This document shows positions 1-9,170 of a DNA stretch of 64,000 nucleotides, one piece after another. The stretch lies in contig NZ_CP043342.1 of assembly GCF_003594935.2 (NCBI RefSeq), positions 3,224,001 through 3,288,000 on the forward strand, read 5' to 3'. The notes below the pieces were generated by a model. That model saw only the letters and a program-made list of their open reading frames with translations. It was not told the DNA's origin and made no database searches. Made by a program: the position numbers and the translations under genes. The stretch comes from Enterobacter huaxiensis. GTDB lineage: Bacteria > Pseudomonadota > Gammaproteobacteria > Enterobacterales > Enterobacteriaceae. Position 1 is the stretch's first letter; every line of letters begins with the position of its first letter.

Positions 1-654
1 GTCCTGTTCCAGCCCGGCAACCTCCACCGTCAGGTGTTTCACCGGGCGCGTCACCCAGTACCAGATCAGCAATCCTGCCAGCAGGCCAAACAGCGCGACC
101 CACAGCAAAGACCACAGCACGGTGCTCCAGAGCGCCTTGTGCCAGGCCATCTCCGCGAGCGCATTGGACTCTTCCCCCTGCAGAATAATGTATAAATAGC
201 CCCTTAGCTCGCCGTCAACCCGCAGCGGCGTGGCGCTGAAGACCTTTTTATTCTGACTGCGCGGATCGTCGCCCAGTATCGGTATGGCGGTGCCGCTCAG
301 GAAGGCCTGCACCGGCGCGAGGTCGATCTTTTGCCGCTGGATATGTCCCGGCGGCGCGGCATCGGCAAGGATTTCGCCGTCCGGAGAAACGACGTACAGC
401 TCAACGCTCGGATTAAAGGTCATCAGCCGATCGAACAGCGGCTTAAGCGCGCTGCGATCGACCCTGCCCTGGGCGTCCAGAATCGGCTCGCGCTGGACAA
501 TCTGCTGCGCCAGCCCCCCGGACAGGCGCTGCACCATCGCGTTACCGTACTGCATGCTGGTGTAGAGCTGTACCGCGCAGGCAACGGTGGCGCAGAGCAT
601 CATCAGCAGGATAAACAGCAGCGTCAGCCGCTGGCTAAGGCTAAAGCGACGCAT
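1..654 (-). CDS. Two-component sensor histidine kinase, N-terminal part (cut by window edge)
   Basis: Reading from the ATG at 654 leftwards gives 218 in-frame residues that run off the window. They begin MRRFSLSQRLTLLF, a first membrane helix (about residues 8-28). A periplasmic domain of roughly 130 residues follows, then a second long hydrophobic segment (about 172-198) ending in YWVTRPVKHL, the usual entry into a HAMP linker. The kinase core (H box, ATPase) lies outside the window. The start overlaps the 3' end of the response regulator gene, so the two are translationally coupled. An ATG one codon earlier (657) is an equally possible start. The signal sensed is unknown. Architecture is that of an OmpR-partner kinase (EnvZ/BaeS type), but I do not recognise a named E. 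coli orthologue. Confidence 0.8.
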   Translation of the reverse strand, partial: MRRFSLSQRLTLLFILLMMLCATVACAVQLYTSMQYGNAMVQRLSGGLAQQIVQREPILDAQGRVDRSALKPLFDRLMTFNPSVELYVVSPDGEILADAAPPGHIQRQKIDLAPVQAFLSGTAIPILGDDPRSQNKKVFSATPLRVDGELRGYLYIILQGEESNALAEMAWHKALWSTVLWSLLWVALFGLLAGLLIWYWVTRPVKHLTVEVAGLEQD

Positions 655-1348
655 CATGATGTGGCTCCGCAAACTTATAGCCTTTGCCCCAGACGGTGCG
701 AATAATCTCCGGCTCTGCGGCATCTTTTTCAATCTTGATGCGCAGGCGGTTAATGTGGGTGTTGACGGTGTGCTCGTAGCCCTCGTGCTGATACCCCCAC
801 ACCTGCTCCAGCAGGGCCAGACGAGAGAAGACCTCGCCGGGATGGCGGGCGAAGAAGTACAGCAGTTCGAATTCGCGCGGGGTGAGATCGACGTCCTGGC
901 CGTTAAGGCGTACCGCGCGGGCAAGGGGATCGATGGTCAGGCCATGCGCCTGAATCATCCCGGAGGTTTGCGCCTGCCCCATCGCCTGCTGGCGGCGGAA
1001 CAGCGCCTTGATGCGCGCGATCAGCTCCTGCACCGAGAACGGCTTGGCGAGGTAGTCATCGGCGCCGGTTTCCAGCCCGGTGATGCGGTCGGTTTCGCTG
1101 CTGCGGGCGCTGATGATAATTACCGGCAGGTAGCGCGTCATCTGGCGAATGCGGCGGCAAATTTCCAGCCCGTCAACGTTGGGCAGCATCAGATCGAGGA
1201 TTACCGCGTCCCACGGCTGAGCTTCCAGGCGCTGTAAGGCCTTCGCCCCGTCGGGTTCGTGGGTAATACTGTAGCCTTCGTCTTCTAAATTGAGTCGCAG
1301 AAGCGCCGCGATATCGTGGTCGTCTTCCACCAGCAGGATCTGCTTCAT
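641..1348 (-). CDS. OmpR/PhoB-family response regulator
   Basis: A 235-aa protein with an N-terminal receiver domain (acidic pair D9/D10, phosphoacceptor D52 in VILDLMLP, K102 in the DYLAKPF loop). Its C-terminal winged-helix DNA-binding domain (about 135-230) carries LTPREFELLYF and ends in RTVWGKGYKF, the hallmark of the OmpR/PhoB class. It is the first gene of a two-gene operon, and the kinase start codon lies inside its last codons. In E. coli K-12 this position beside rlmC holds art genes, so the TCS is an addition relative to K-12. Target genes are not deducible from the window. Confidence 0.9.
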   Translation of the reverse strand: MKQILLVEDDHDIAALLRLNLEDEGYSITHEPDGAKALQRLEAQPWDAVILDLMLPNVDGLEICRRIRQMTRYLPVIIISARSSETDRITGLETGADDYLAKPFSVQELIARIKALFRRQQAMGQAQTSGMIQAHGLTIDPLARAVRLNGQDVDLTPREFELLYFFARHPGEVFSRLALLEQVWGYQHEGYEHTVNTHINRLRIKIEKDAAEPEIIRTVWGKGYKFAEPHHDASL

Positions 1349-1438
1349 GGGTAAGCCTTATTCATGTCTTATGACGTAAGCTTACCTGATTTCGAGCGGG
1401 GGAAAAGTTCACATTTTGTTGAACATTGTGCAGGGTTC

Positions 1439-1470
1439 GCCGGGTGGCGGCTACGCCTTACCCGGCCTAC
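1439..1470. repeat. REP-like palindrome downstream of rlmC
   Basis: GCCGGGT and ACCCGGC arms enclose a short GC-rich centre, followed by CTACG. This is the REP/PU pattern common in enterobacterial intergenic DNA. It sits between the 3' end of rlmC and the start of the response regulator gene on the same strand and could attenuate read-through. Confidence 0.75.
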
Positions 1471-2590
1471 GGGTTAACAACGTCAGCACTTCATAATGCG
1501 CGGTATGCGGGAACATATCGAAAAGCTGAACGCGTTCAATGCGGTAGCCCGGCAGGCTGGCGATATCCTTCGCCATGGTTTGTGCGTTGCAGCTGGAATA
1601 GACAATGGTGTCCGGTGCCATCTGGCTCAGGTAGTCGCACAGCGCTTTGCCAATGCCGCGACGCGGGGGGTTGACCAGCACCAGCTCCGGCACGTCACCC
1701 TGCCCGGTGGCGAACTGCGTGGAGTCCAGCGCCTGGAAGTGCAGATTCGTTAATCCCAGCTCGGCGGCAGACTGTTTCGCGCAGGCAATAGCCTCGGCGG
1801 AGATCTCAATCCCGGTCAGGCGCATGTCCGGCGTGGCGCAGTGCAGGCCAAAACCGCCCACGCCGCAGAACAGATCCCACATGTGGCTGATATTCAACGC
1901 GCGTACCCAGTCCCGCGCGGTGGCGTACAGGCTGCTTGCCACGGTCGGGTTGGTCTGGAAGAAGCTTTGCGGGCGGATCCACAGCGGCACGCCGTTAAAC
2001 GCTTCTGCCAGGGCATGCTGTTCGGTGAAGAAAATTTCTTTCTCCCCTTCCATGATCGCCATATGCACAGGCTGGATGTTTGCCGTGATGACCTTAAGCT
2101 GCGGCAGCTGTTCCTGCAGCCACGGCAGCGCCGCGCGCAGCTGCTCCAGCTTGGCTTCCGAGCGCAGTACGAAGCGCAGCATCATGCCGCCGTCGATCTG
2201 GCTTTCCGTCAGCAACAGGTATTTCAGCTCTCCGCGCCTGCGGTCGACGTTATAGGGCGTTAACCCCGCGCGGGCGATGAACGGCTTAAGCGCGCCAAAG
2301 ACCGGCTCAAAGGACGCAGGATAGAGCGGACAGTCGATTAAATCTTCCGGCGTGCCGTCGCGGTGCAGCATGCCGAGGAGCGGTTTTTCAACGCTGCCGC
2401 TGACCACCATTTTGGCTTTATTACGAAAGCCCTGCTCCGGGCCGCTCACGGGTGCGCACCATTCGCCCACCGCGTATTCAGCCAGCAGCTGCTGCAGGTC
2501 GGTCATTTTGGCGGTGAGTTGTTGAGAGACCGGCTGCTCTATCCACTGACAGGAGCGGCAGCGACCGGCGTCATAGAGTGCGCACTGCAT
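1451..2590 (-). CDS. rlmC: 23S rRNA (uracil-747-C5)-methyltransferase RlmC
   Basis: This 379-aa protein uses S-adenosylmethionine to methylate C5 of U747 in 23S rRNA. The 4Fe-4S cysteines of the RumA/RumB family are in place: C3, C11, C14 and C87. The SAM-binding motif appears as [12 protein letters not shown], followed by [10 protein letters not shown], and the catalytic cysteine is C334 in YSSCNAQT. Length and sequence agree with E. coli RlmC (RumB). Only 40 bp separate it from the upstream ybjO on the same strand, so the two may share a transcript. A REP-like palindrome follows its stop codon. Confidence 0.96.
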   Translation of the reverse strand: MQCALYDAGRCRSCQWIEQPVSQQLTAKMTDLQQLLAEYAVGEWCAPVSGPEQGFRNKAKMVVSGSVEKPLLGMLHRDGTPEDLIDCPLYPASFEPVFGALKPFIARAGLTPYNVDRRRGELKYLLLTESQIDGGMMLRFVLRSEAKLEQLRAALPWLQEQLPQLKVITANIQPVHMAIMEGEKEIFFTEQHALAEAFNGVPLWIRPQSFFQTNPTVASSLYATARDWVRALNISHMWDLFCGVGGFGLHCATPDMRLTGIEISAEAIACAKQSAAELGLTNLHFQALDSTQFATGQGDVPELVLVNPPRRGIGKALCDYLSQMAPDTIVYSSCNAQTMAKDIASLPGYRIERVQLFDMFPHTAHYEVLTLLTRRPGKA

Positions 2591-2630
2591 ATGAAAACCT
2601 TAAGGATTACGAGGGCTGCGATTATACACA

Positions 2631-3104
2631 TTATTGCAGGCGGAAGAACCGCCTGCTCGACGCGGGCGCGTAGAGCAGGAATAACACCAGAATATCCGGC
2701 AGCTTCTGCATCACCAGCGAATGGAAAATCTCGCGTTTTGAACCGCCGGGAATGCTGAACAGCTCCGGGTAGCCGTAGCCCAGCGAGGCGGCCCACAGAT
2801 AGCTGGCGGCCGTCACCTGCGTCAGCAGGTAGACCCAGCGCGCCCAGTTTCGCCCTTTCACCAGCGAGAATGCGCAGTAAATCTCGATAAACACCAGCAC
2901 CAGGCTGCTCATAAAGACCAGCGTCAGGTTCCACGTTTGAACGCTGCGATGAATAAACTCACCGATGCCGCGCGCCCCCAGCGTGTTGAGGATCATCAGC
3001 ACGTCAAGACAGCGGATCATAATAATGGCGAGCGCCGCCACCTGCACCAGCGCAGGAACGTTCGGACGAGCGTGCGTATGACGTGTTTTTTGAAAGAATC
3101 CCAA
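2631..3104 (-). CDS. ybjO: Inner membrane protein YbjO (DUF2593)
   Basis: A 157-aa hydrophobic protein with about four predicted membrane helices. The NVPALVQVAALAIIMIR segment and a GYGYPELFSIPG stretch are nearly identical to E. coli YbjO. The function is unknown. It is slightly shorter at the N terminus than the E. coli annotation. It lies between the pot operon terminator and rlmC, on the same strand, probably with its own promoter in the short gap near 3105-3120. Confidence 0.88.
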   Translation of the reverse strand: MGFFQKTRHTHARPNVPALVQVAALAIIMIRCLDVLMILNTLGARGIGEFIHRSVQTWNLTLVFMSSLVLVFIEIYCAFSLVKGRNWARWVYLLTQVTAASYLWAASLGYGYPELFSIPGGSKREIFHSLVMQKLPDILVLFLLYAPASSRRFFRLQ

Positions 3105-3118
3105 TGTTTTACTTCCCT

Positions 3119-3148
3119 GAAAAACAGTGCCGCGTCATGCGCGGCACT
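3119..3148 (-). terminator. Rho-independent terminator of the pot operon
   Basis: On the minus strand a 9-bp perfect stem (AGTGCCGCG / CGCGGCACT, plus-strand 3126-3134 and 3140-3148) is followed by a U tract (plus-strand AAAAA at 3120-3124). It lies just past the potI stop and just upstream of ybjO, so it ends potFGHI. Confidence 0.85.
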
Positions 3149-3169
3149 TCACTGGAAATTTTAAATGCT

Positions 3170-4015
3170 TCAGCCGCGTCTTGCACGCTGGATATCACGC
3201 ACGCGCTGTTTTTCCGCGCGCGCCATCAAATACCAGGCGATAAATCCGACAATTCCGACTACGCCAAGGATGATGGAGGCCAGGGCGTTGATCTCCGGGT
3301 TCACCCCCATGCGCACGCTGGAGAAGACCAGCATCGGCAGCGTCGTCGCGCCCGGCCCCGAGACGAAGCTGGCAATAACCAGATCGTCAAGCGAGAGCGT
3401 GAACGCCAGCAGCCAGCCGGAGATCACCGCCGGCATAATCATCGGCAGCGTGATGATGAAGAAGACCTTCAGCGGCGTCGCGCCGAGATCCATCGCCGCC
3501 TCTTCAATGGAGCGGTCCAGCTCGCGCAGGCGCGAGGAGATCACCACCGCGACGTAGGCCGTACAGAACGTCACGTGCGCCAGCCAGATGGTCAACATGC
3601 CGCGGTCCGCCGGCCAGCCGATGGCGTGCGCCAGCGCCACGAACAGCAGCAGCAGCGACAGGCCGGTGATCACGTCCGGCATAACCAGCGGGGCGGTGAT
3701 CATAAAGGCAAAACCGGTTGAGCCGCGAAAACGACCGAAGCGCACCATCACCAGCGCGGCGATGGTGCCCAGGATGCAGGCCATTGTCGCCGCCAGCGCG
3801 GCAATCGTCAGGCTTAAGCCCACCGCGCTCATCATCGCATCGTCGTGGAACAGCTCCCGGTACCAGCGCGTTGACCAGCCCGCCCAGACCGTCACCAGCT
3901 TAGAACTGTTGAACGAGTAAATGACCAGCATCAGCATGGGCGCGTACAGGAAGGTAAAGCCAAGCACCAGGATCAGAATTCGCCACGGGGAGCGCACTAC
4001 CGGTAAGTTGTTCAT
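3170..4015 (-). CDS. potI: Putrescine ABC transporter permease PotI
   Basis: A 281-aa inner-membrane permease, the second transmembrane subunit of the PotFGHI putrescine importer. It has about six membrane helices and the ABC-permease EAA loop EEAAMDLGATPLKVFFIITLP, which contacts the ATPase PotG. I chose the ATG at 4015 because it overlaps the potH stop codon (ATGA), the normal coupling in this operon, and gives the E. coli length. The reading frame stays open upstream inside potH but has no ribosome site of its own. It is the last gene of the operon, followed by the terminator at 3119-3148. Confidence 0.95.
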   Translation of the reverse strand: MNNLPVVRSPWRILILVLGFTFLYAPMLMLVIYSFNSSKLVTVWAGWSTRWYRELFHDDAMMSAVGLSLTIAALAATMACILGTIAALVMVRFGRFRGSTGFAFMITAPLVMPDVITGLSLLLLFVALAHAIGWPADRGMLTIWLAHVTFCTAYVAVVISSRLRELDRSIEEAAMDLGATPLKVFFIITLPMIMPAVISGWLLAFTLSLDDLVIASFVSGPGATTLPMLVFSSVRMGVNPEINALASIILGVVGIVGFIAWYLMARAEKQRVRDIQRARRG

Positions 4016-4965
4016 CCGTGGTCTCCCATCTGTTTCTGCTGATGCTTGTGGAACCACATGATCGGCACGATCAGCAGCAGGAGCATGACGATCGCTACCG
4101 CCGAGGCTACCGGCCAGTCGCGGTTATTAAAGAACTCCTGCCACAGCACGCGGCCAATCATGATGCTGTCCGGGCCGCCGAGCAGTTCCGGGATCACAAA
4201 CTCCCCCACTGCCGGGATAAAGACCAGCATCGACCCGGCGATAATCCCGCCTTTGGTCAGCGGCACAATGACGCTAAAGAAGGTCTTCAGCGGGCGGGCG
4301 CCAAGATCCAGCGAGGCTTCCACCAGCGAGTAGTCGATGCGCGTCAGCGCCGTGTAGATCGGCAGCACCATAAACGGCAGGTAGGCATAAACAATGCCGA
4401 TATAGACCGCAAGGTTGGTGTGCAGAATGGTCAGCGGCTGGTCGATAACCCCCAGCCACATCAGAACGTTATTCAGTATGCCGTTGTTTTTCAGGATCCC
4501 CATCCACGCGTAAACGCGGATCAGGAACGAGGTCCACGAGGGCAGTATCACCAGCAGCAGGAGAATATTGCGCGTCGATGGCTTGCTGTGTGCCACCGCC
4601 CACGCGAGCGGATAGCCCATCAGCAGGCAGCAGATCGTCGAGATCGCCGCCACCTGCAGTGACTGCAAATAGGCTTCGAAATAGAGCGGATCGTCGGTGA
4701 GCTGCAGGAAGTTGCCCAGATTAAGGGTGAGCGTCAGCTGCCCGTCGGCCCAGTCCAGCAGGTTGGTATAGGGTGGGATCGCCCGCGCCATCTCCGCCAG
4801 GCTTATCTTAAAGACGATCAGGAACGGCAGCAGGAACAGCAGGATCAGCCAGATATACGGCGTGGCGATGACCAGCTTGCGGCCGTGCGCCATCTGCATT
4901 CGCGCCAGCCAGTGCGCAAAACCGCCCGGCTTTTTAACGCGGGCTGGAGGTTCAAGTGTACTCAT
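4012..4965 (-). CDS. potH: Putrescine ABC transporter permease PotH
   Basis: A 317-aa inner-membrane permease paired with PotI. A cytoplasmic N terminus is followed by about six helices. The EAA motif is at SLVEASLDLGARPLKTFF, near the C-terminal third. It starts 10 bp after potG and overlaps potI by 4 bp. Together with PotI it forms the channel through which putrescine delivered by PotF enters, powered by PotG. Confidence 0.96.
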   Translation of the reverse strand: MSTLEPPARVKKPGGFAHWLARMQMAHGRKLVIATPYIWLILLFLLPFLIVFKISLAEMARAIPPYTNLLDWADGQLTLTLNLGNFLQLTDDPLYFEAYLQSLQVAAISTICCLLMGYPLAWAVAHSKPSTRNILLLLVILPSWTSFLIRVYAWMGILKNNGILNNVLMWLGVIDQPLTILHTNLAVYIGIVYAYLPFMVLPIYTALTRIDYSLVEASLDLGARPLKTFFSVIVPLTKGGIIAGSMLVFIPAVGEFVIPELLGGPDSIMIGRVLWQEFFNNRDWPVASAVAIVMLLLLIVPIMWFHKHQQKQMGDHG

Positions 4966-4975
4966 GGTCCGCTCC

Positions 4976-6109
4976 TTATACCGTCAGTACGACGCAGCTG
5001 TCGGCGTCCCAGCACAGGCGCACTTCGTCGCCCCAGGTCGGCTGTCCCTTGCGATAGCGATGTTCATTCTGCAGCTGGGCGCTGAGCATCTGCCCGCTTT
5101 TCAGACGCACGTGATAGATAGAGAGATCGCCCAGATAGGCAATGTGCACTACCTCCCCGACGGCAAAGTTGTAGCCGTCGGCGGGCGGCTCATCGCAGAG
5201 CATGATTTTTTCCGGGCGCAGGGCAACGTAAACCGGCACGTTGTCTACGACGGAGTTATCCGAGTCGACCTTCAGCGGGTGAACCAGCCCCGGAGATTCA
5301 ATCACCAGCCCGTCTTCCTGGCGGTCTTTCAGCAGCCCTTCGAAGACGTTCACCGAACCGATAAACTCCGCGCTGTAGCGGGTGGTCGGATGCTCGTAAA
5401 TCTCTTCCGGCTCGCCAATCTGCACGAACTTACCGCGATTCATGATCGCAATGCGCCCGGCCATGGTCATGGCCTCTTCCTGATCGTGCGTGACCATCAC
5501 GCAGGTCGCCCCCACGCGCTCAAGGATGTCCACCACCTCCAGCTGCATGCGGTCGCGCAGTTTTTTATCCAGCGCGCCCATCGGTTCGTCGAGCAGCAGC
5601 AGCTTTGGGCGTTTTGCCAGACTGCGCGCCAGCGCCACGCGCTGACGCTGGCCGCCGGAGAGCTGGTGCGGCTTACGCTTCGCGAACTCCTGCATATGCA
5701 CCAGGCTGAGCATCTCCGCCACGCGCGCGGCGATTTCCGCTTTCGGCAGCTTGTCCTGCTTCAGGCCAAAGGCGATGTTCTGCTCCACCGTCATGTGCGG
5801 GAACAGCGCGTAGGACTGGAACATCATGTTAATCGGACGCTGATACGGCGGCACGCTGGAGAGATCGACGCCGTCCAGCACAATTTGCCCGGCTGTAGGC
5901 TGTTCAAAGCCCGCCAGCATGCGCAGCAGGGTGGATTTGCCACAGCCGGATGCGCCCAACAGCGCAAATATTTCGCCTTTATAGATCGTCAGGCTGACGT
6001 CGTCCACGGCATGCTGGCCGTCGAAAGATTTGGTGAGGTTACGAATTTCAAGCAGCGGGGTCAGCGCTTTACGGACTTTCGCCTGCGGGCGGGGGATCGC
6101 GTCATTCAC
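4976..6109 (-). CDS. potG: Putrescine ABC transporter ATPase PotG
   Basis: A 377-aa ATP-binding subunit that energises PotHI. It has Walker A GASGCGKST (residues 52-60), the signature LSGGQRQRV, Walker B LLLLDEP, and a C-terminal TOBE-like region. The frame is open further upstream, but I place the start at a GTG codon (6109). The protein then begins (M)NDAIPRPQAK like E. coli PotG, and a GGAG Shine-Dalgarno sequence sits 7-8 bases upstream. It is separated from potF by about 100 bp holding two strong hairpins. Confidence 0.94.
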   Translation of the reverse strand: MNDAIPRPQAKVRKALTPLLEIRNLTKSFDGQHAVDDVSLTIYKGEIFALLGASGCGKSTLLRMLAGFEQPTAGQIVLDGVDLSSVPPYQRPINMMFQSYALFPHMTVEQNIAFGLKQDKLPKAEIAARVAEMLSLVHMQEFAKRKPHQLSGGQRQRVALARSLAKRPKLLLLDEPMGALDKKLRDRMQLEVVDILERVGATCVMVTHDQEEAMTMAGRIAIMNRGKFVQIGEPEEIYEHPTTRYSAEFIGSVNVFEGLLKDRQEDGLVIESPGLVHPLKVDSDNSVVDNVPVYVALRPEKIMLCDEPPADGYNFAVGEVVHIAYLGDLSIYHVRLKSGQMLSAQLQNEHRYRKGQPTWGDEVRLCWDADSCVVLTV

Positions 6110-6142
6110 GGGGTGTTCTCCGGTAGAGATCAAATCATGGTG

Positions 6143-6167
6143 CAGGCGCACCAGTAAGGTGCGCCTG
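6143..6167. repeat. Perfect 10-bp stem-loop in the potF-potG gap
   Basis: CAGGCGCACC and GGTGCGCCTG enclose a 5-base loop. There is no U tract, so it is probably not a terminator. Directly beside it lies the REP-like hairpin at 6170-6195. Paired hairpins of this type after a binding-protein gene are known in other importer operons to protect the upstream message. Confidence 0.8.
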
Positions 6168-6169
6168 TT

Positions 6170-6200
6170 GCCGGGAGCGCTAACGCTTGCCCGGCCTACG
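6170..6200. repeat. REP-like palindrome between potF and potG
   Basis: GCCGGG-AGCG and its complement CGCT-TGCCCGGC are followed by CTACG, the REP pattern. It lies inside the potFGHI transcript, immediately after the potF stop codon. Confidence 0.75.
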
Positions 6201-6212
6201 ACTCACGTTAAC

Positions 6213-7325
6213 TTACTTACCGCTTTTCACCCTGGTCCACGCGCGGGTACGCACGCGGTCAATTTTTGGATCCTGAACCTTCAGGGTGAACAGCTTGGCA
6301 AACACATCTGCAGGCGGATAGATAGCCGGGTTATTGCGGATCTCTTCGCTCACCAGCGGCACGGACGCCTTATTGCCGTTGGCGTAGTAAACGTGGTCGC
6401 TGATGTGGGCAATCACGTCCGGACGCATCAGGTAGTTAAGAAACTGATAGGCTTCGTCTTTGTTTTTCGCATCAGCAGGCATCGCGAAGACGTCAAAGAA
6501 GGCCAGCGCCCCCTCTTTCGGAATGAAGTAAGAAACGTTCACGCCGTTTTTGGCCTCTTTCGCACGGTTAGCCGCCTGCCAGACGTCGCCCGCCCAGCCG
6601 ATAGCCACGCAGATGTCGCCGTTGGCCAGGTCGTTAATGTACTGCGAGGAGTGGAAGTAGCGAATGTTTGGACGCAGCTTCAGCAGCAGATCGGTTGCCG
6701 GGCCGGTGTAGTCGTCGGCCTTGCTGCTGTTCGGATCTTTGCCCAGGTAGTTAAGCACGGTGGCGAAAACCTCTTCCGGCGCATCGAGGAAAGAGACGCC
6801 GCAGCTTTTCAGCTTCGCAAGGTTTTCCGGCTTCAGCACCACATCCCAGCTGTCCAGCTTAACGTCCGGGCCCAGCGCCGCTTTCACTTTGTCGACGTTA
6901 AAGCCGATACCGGTAGTCGCCCACAGGTAAGGCATCGCGTATTTGTTGTCCGGGTCGTGCTTAGCCACCAGCTTCAGCACCTCCGGATCGAGATTTTTCC
7001 AGTTCGGTAACTTGCTCTTGTCCAGCGGCTGGAAGACGCCCGCGGTCAGCTGACGCTCAAGGAAGCTGGCAGACGGAACCACGAGGTCAAAACCGGTGCT
7101 GCCGGCCATCAGCTTGCCTTCCAGCACTTCGTTGGAATCGAACACGTCATAGACCACTTTAATCCCGGTCTCTTTTTCGAAATTCGCCACCGTGTCCGGC
7201 GCAATATAGTCAGACCAGTTATAGACGTGCAGCGTTTTTTGTTCCGCAGCGAGCGTGCCGGCAGAGACGGCCATCAGAGCACCCGCAACCAGACCCGATA
7301 ACCATTTTTTATTCAAGGCGATCAT
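6213..7325 (-). CDS. potF: Periplasmic putrescine-binding protein PotF
   Basis: A 370-aa periplasmic solute-binding protein that delivers putrescine to PotGHI. A Sec signal peptide is clear at residues 1-26, with cleavage after GTLA/A. The mature start, EQKTLHVYNWSDYIAPDTV, is the conserved polyamine-binding family opening, and WAGDVWQA and SSQYINDLA match E. coli PotF. It is the promoter-proximal gene of potFGHI. Hairpins after it may raise its level above that of the membrane subunits. Confidence 0.97.
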   Translation of the reverse strand: MIALNKKWLSGLVAGALMAVSAGTLAAEQKTLHVYNWSDYIAPDTVANFEKETGIKVVYDVFDSNEVLEGKLMAGSTGFDLVVPSASFLERQLTAGVFQPLDKSKLPNWKNLDPEVLKLVAKHDPDNKYAMPYLWATTGIGFNVDKVKAALGPDVKLDSWDVVLKPENLAKLKSCGVSFLDAPEEVFATVLNYLGKDPNSSKADDYTGPATDLLLKLRPNIRYFHSSQYINDLANGDICVAIGWAGDVWQAANRAKEAKNGVNVSYFIPKEGALAFFDVFAMPADAKNKDEAYQFLNYLMRPDVIAHISDHVYYANGNKASVPLVSEEIRNNPAIYPPADVFAKLFTLKVQDPKIDRVRTRAWTRVKSGK

Positions 7326-7676
7326 ATCGTTATTCCTTCTGAAAGCTCGTTAACAAACGAACTAAAACTGTGCAATCTGAACATATGCAATAATCATGCA
7401 TAGTTTGTCGCTCTGCCTGAAATAAAAATAAACCGCTTTTCCCGGCAGGATCCGCTCGCTTTTGTAAGCACCGCAAGAATAACTGTAGCCCGTGTCTCCG
7501 GCTATAGCCCAGACGAAAAAACGCCTTTTATCAATTTTTTATGCAGGTTAAGTCTACGTGATAAGCCGAAATGGCACTGGAGGAGGTGAAATATTCTTTA
7601 AGAAAAGGTTAAATGCAGCAGAAAAACTGGTGTTAAGCAGCCGCCGTGGCAGCGACTGCGCAAAAGTCAGACAGGA
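7326..7676. promoter_or_regulatory. Intergenic region upstream of potF, with an operator-like palindrome
   Basis: This 351-bp gap lies between ybjN and potF, both on the minus strand. I see no gene in it. It contains a 6-bp-arm inverted repeat, TATGCA at 7384-7389 and TGCATA at 7397-7402, about 60-80 bp upstream of the potF start. That is a plausible activator or repressor site. E. coli potFGHI is nitrogen-responsive, but I could not find a convincing sigma-54 element. Confidence 0.4.
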
Positions 7677-8153
7677 TTAGTGAAGAAAATTGGGAGATGC
7701 ATCATTATTCTCTGCATCATCTTCCGTGCTGTACAGCAGATGATGCGCATTGGCTTCCATCATCACCATAGAAATTTGCTCTTCGCTCAGGCGCATAAAC
7801 GAGGAAAACTGCTGAAAGGAGAGCCCGGCGCCGGAGAGTAAAGACTGGCAAACCACCAGTTTCGGCAGATTATCATCCTGTATATCGAGAAATGCCTTCA
7901 CGGTCAAAGAACTGGCGTTAATGGCCGACAGATCCGATGCCAGCGCCAGCAGCGCGGAGGGCTTCACCTCGGCCAGGGCAGAGAAGAGGATGACGTCGTT
8001 AATCAAATCGACTTTGGCATCAAAAATACCGTCGAAATTTTGCATGTGAGGCAGATGCAGCGCCTGGCAGGAATCGCATTCAAAGAAGGTGATACCGGCA
8101 TCATCAAGCCATTGTCGTAACGTATCCAGTGTAGGGACGACCTGTAAATCCAT
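7677..8153 (-). CDS. ybjN: YbjN family protein
   Basis: A 158-aa cytoplasmic protein matching E. coli YbjN in length and across the core, for example FFECDSCQALHLPHMQNFDG and NASSLTVKAFLDIQDDNLPKLV. YbjN has been linked to motility, biofilm and stress phenotypes in E. coli, but its biochemical activity is unknown. It lies 63 bp downstream of rimK on the same strand, as in E. coli, and probably belongs to the nfsA-rimK-ybjN unit. Confidence 0.93.
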   Translation of the reverse strand: MDLQVVPTLDTLRQWLDDAGITFFECDSCQALHLPHMQNFDGIFDAKVDLINDVILFSALAEVKPSALLALASDLSAINASSLTVKAFLDIQDDNLPKLVVCQSLLSGAGLSFQQFSSFMRLSEEQISMVMMEANAHHLLYSTEDDAENNDASPNFLH

Positions 8154-8216
8154 CGCTGTGCAGCCTCTTTAATAAAAACTTCCCATAGGGTACGCAAAAA
8201 GTACGTTGTAATCCAT

Positions 8217-9119
8217 TCAACCGCCCGTTTTCAGGCAGAATCCCGGCGTTGCATGACGTTCGATCCATGCGATCATTTTACCTGCAATATCGACGCCCGT
8301 GGTTTTTTCCACGCCCTCCAGCCCCGGCGAGGCGTTGACCTCCATCACCAGCGGGCCGCGGGTGGCGCGCAGCAAATCCACGCCTGCCACATCCAGACCT
8401 AGCGTCTGCGCCGCTTTCACCGCAATCTCACGCTCGCGTTCGCTGATAGTGGCAATGCGCGCGACGCCGCCCCGGTGGAGATTGGAGCGGAAATCGCCCT
8501 CTTTCGCCTGGCGCTCAATGGCGGCAACCACTTCATCGCCCACCACGAAGCAGCGGATATCGCATCCCCTGGCCTCTTCAATGTACTCCTGCACCAGAAT
8601 ATGAGCATTGAGGCCGCGAAAAGCGTCAATCACGCTCTCAGCCGCCTGGCGCGTTTCCGCCAGCACGACGCCAATGCCCTGGGTGCCTTCCACCAGCTTG
8701 ATAACCAACGGCGCGCCGCCCACCATCTCGATGAGATCGCTGGTGTCGTCGGGGGAATGGGCAATACCGGTAACGGGCAGGTCAATCCCCTGTCGCGCAA
8801 GCAGCTGCAGCGAGCGCAGCTTATCCCGGGCGCGGGAGATGGCGACGGACTCATTGAGAGGATAGCTTCCCAGCATTTCGAACTGACGTAATGCCGCCGT
8901 GCCGTAGTAGGTAATCTGCGAACCAATGCGGGGGATCACCGCATCGAAATGCGGCAACCTGCGGCCCTTGTAATGAATCGACGACGCCGCAGGGTCGATG
9001 TTCATATAGCAGGACATCGGATCGAGGATCTCAATCTGATGCCCGCGTTTCGCCGCCGCTTCTCGCAGGCGTTTACATGAATAGAGCGTTCCGTCCCGGG
9101 ACAATATGGCAATTTTCAC
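8217..9119 (-). CDS. rimK: Ribosomal protein S6 glutamyltransferase RimK
   Basis: A 300-aa ATP-grasp ligase that adds glutamate residues to the C terminus of ribosomal protein S6. The start is a GTG at 9119: the protein then begins (M)[20 protein letters not shown] like E. coli RimK, and an AGAGAGG ribosome site lies 6-7 bases upstream. ATP-grasp features include [33 protein letters not shown] and the metal-binding [13 protein letters not shown]. Its gene follows nfsA closely on the same strand. Confidence 0.95.
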   Translation of the reverse strand: MKIAILSRDGTLYSCKRLREAAAKRGHQIEILDPMSCYMNIDPAASSIHYKGRRLPHFDAVIPRIGSQITYYGTAALRQFEMLGSYPLNESVAISRARDKLRSLQLLARQGIDLPVTGIAHSPDDTSDLIEMVGGAPLVIKLVEGTQGIGVVLAETRQAAESVIDAFRGLNAHILVQEYIEEARGCDIRCFVVGDEVVAAIERQAKEGDFRSNLHRGGVARIATISEREREIAVKAAQTLGLDVAGVDLLRATRGPLVMEVNASPGLEGVEKTTGVDIAGKMIAWIERHATPGFCLKTGG

Positions 9120-9170
9120 CCTGCACCTCTCTAAAAACATGGGAAAAGCCTGCGTATCATACAGAATGAA

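Noticed and set aside
4862..6157. 431-codon open frame on the plus strand
   Set aside because: It is the shadow of potG on the opposite strand. potG has clear ABC motifs; the antisense translation is arginine/histidine rich with no domain.
7326..7676. Sigma-54 promoter for potF
   Set aside because: potFGHI is nitrogen-responsive in E. coli, but I could not find a TGGCAC-N5-TTGCW match in the right place.
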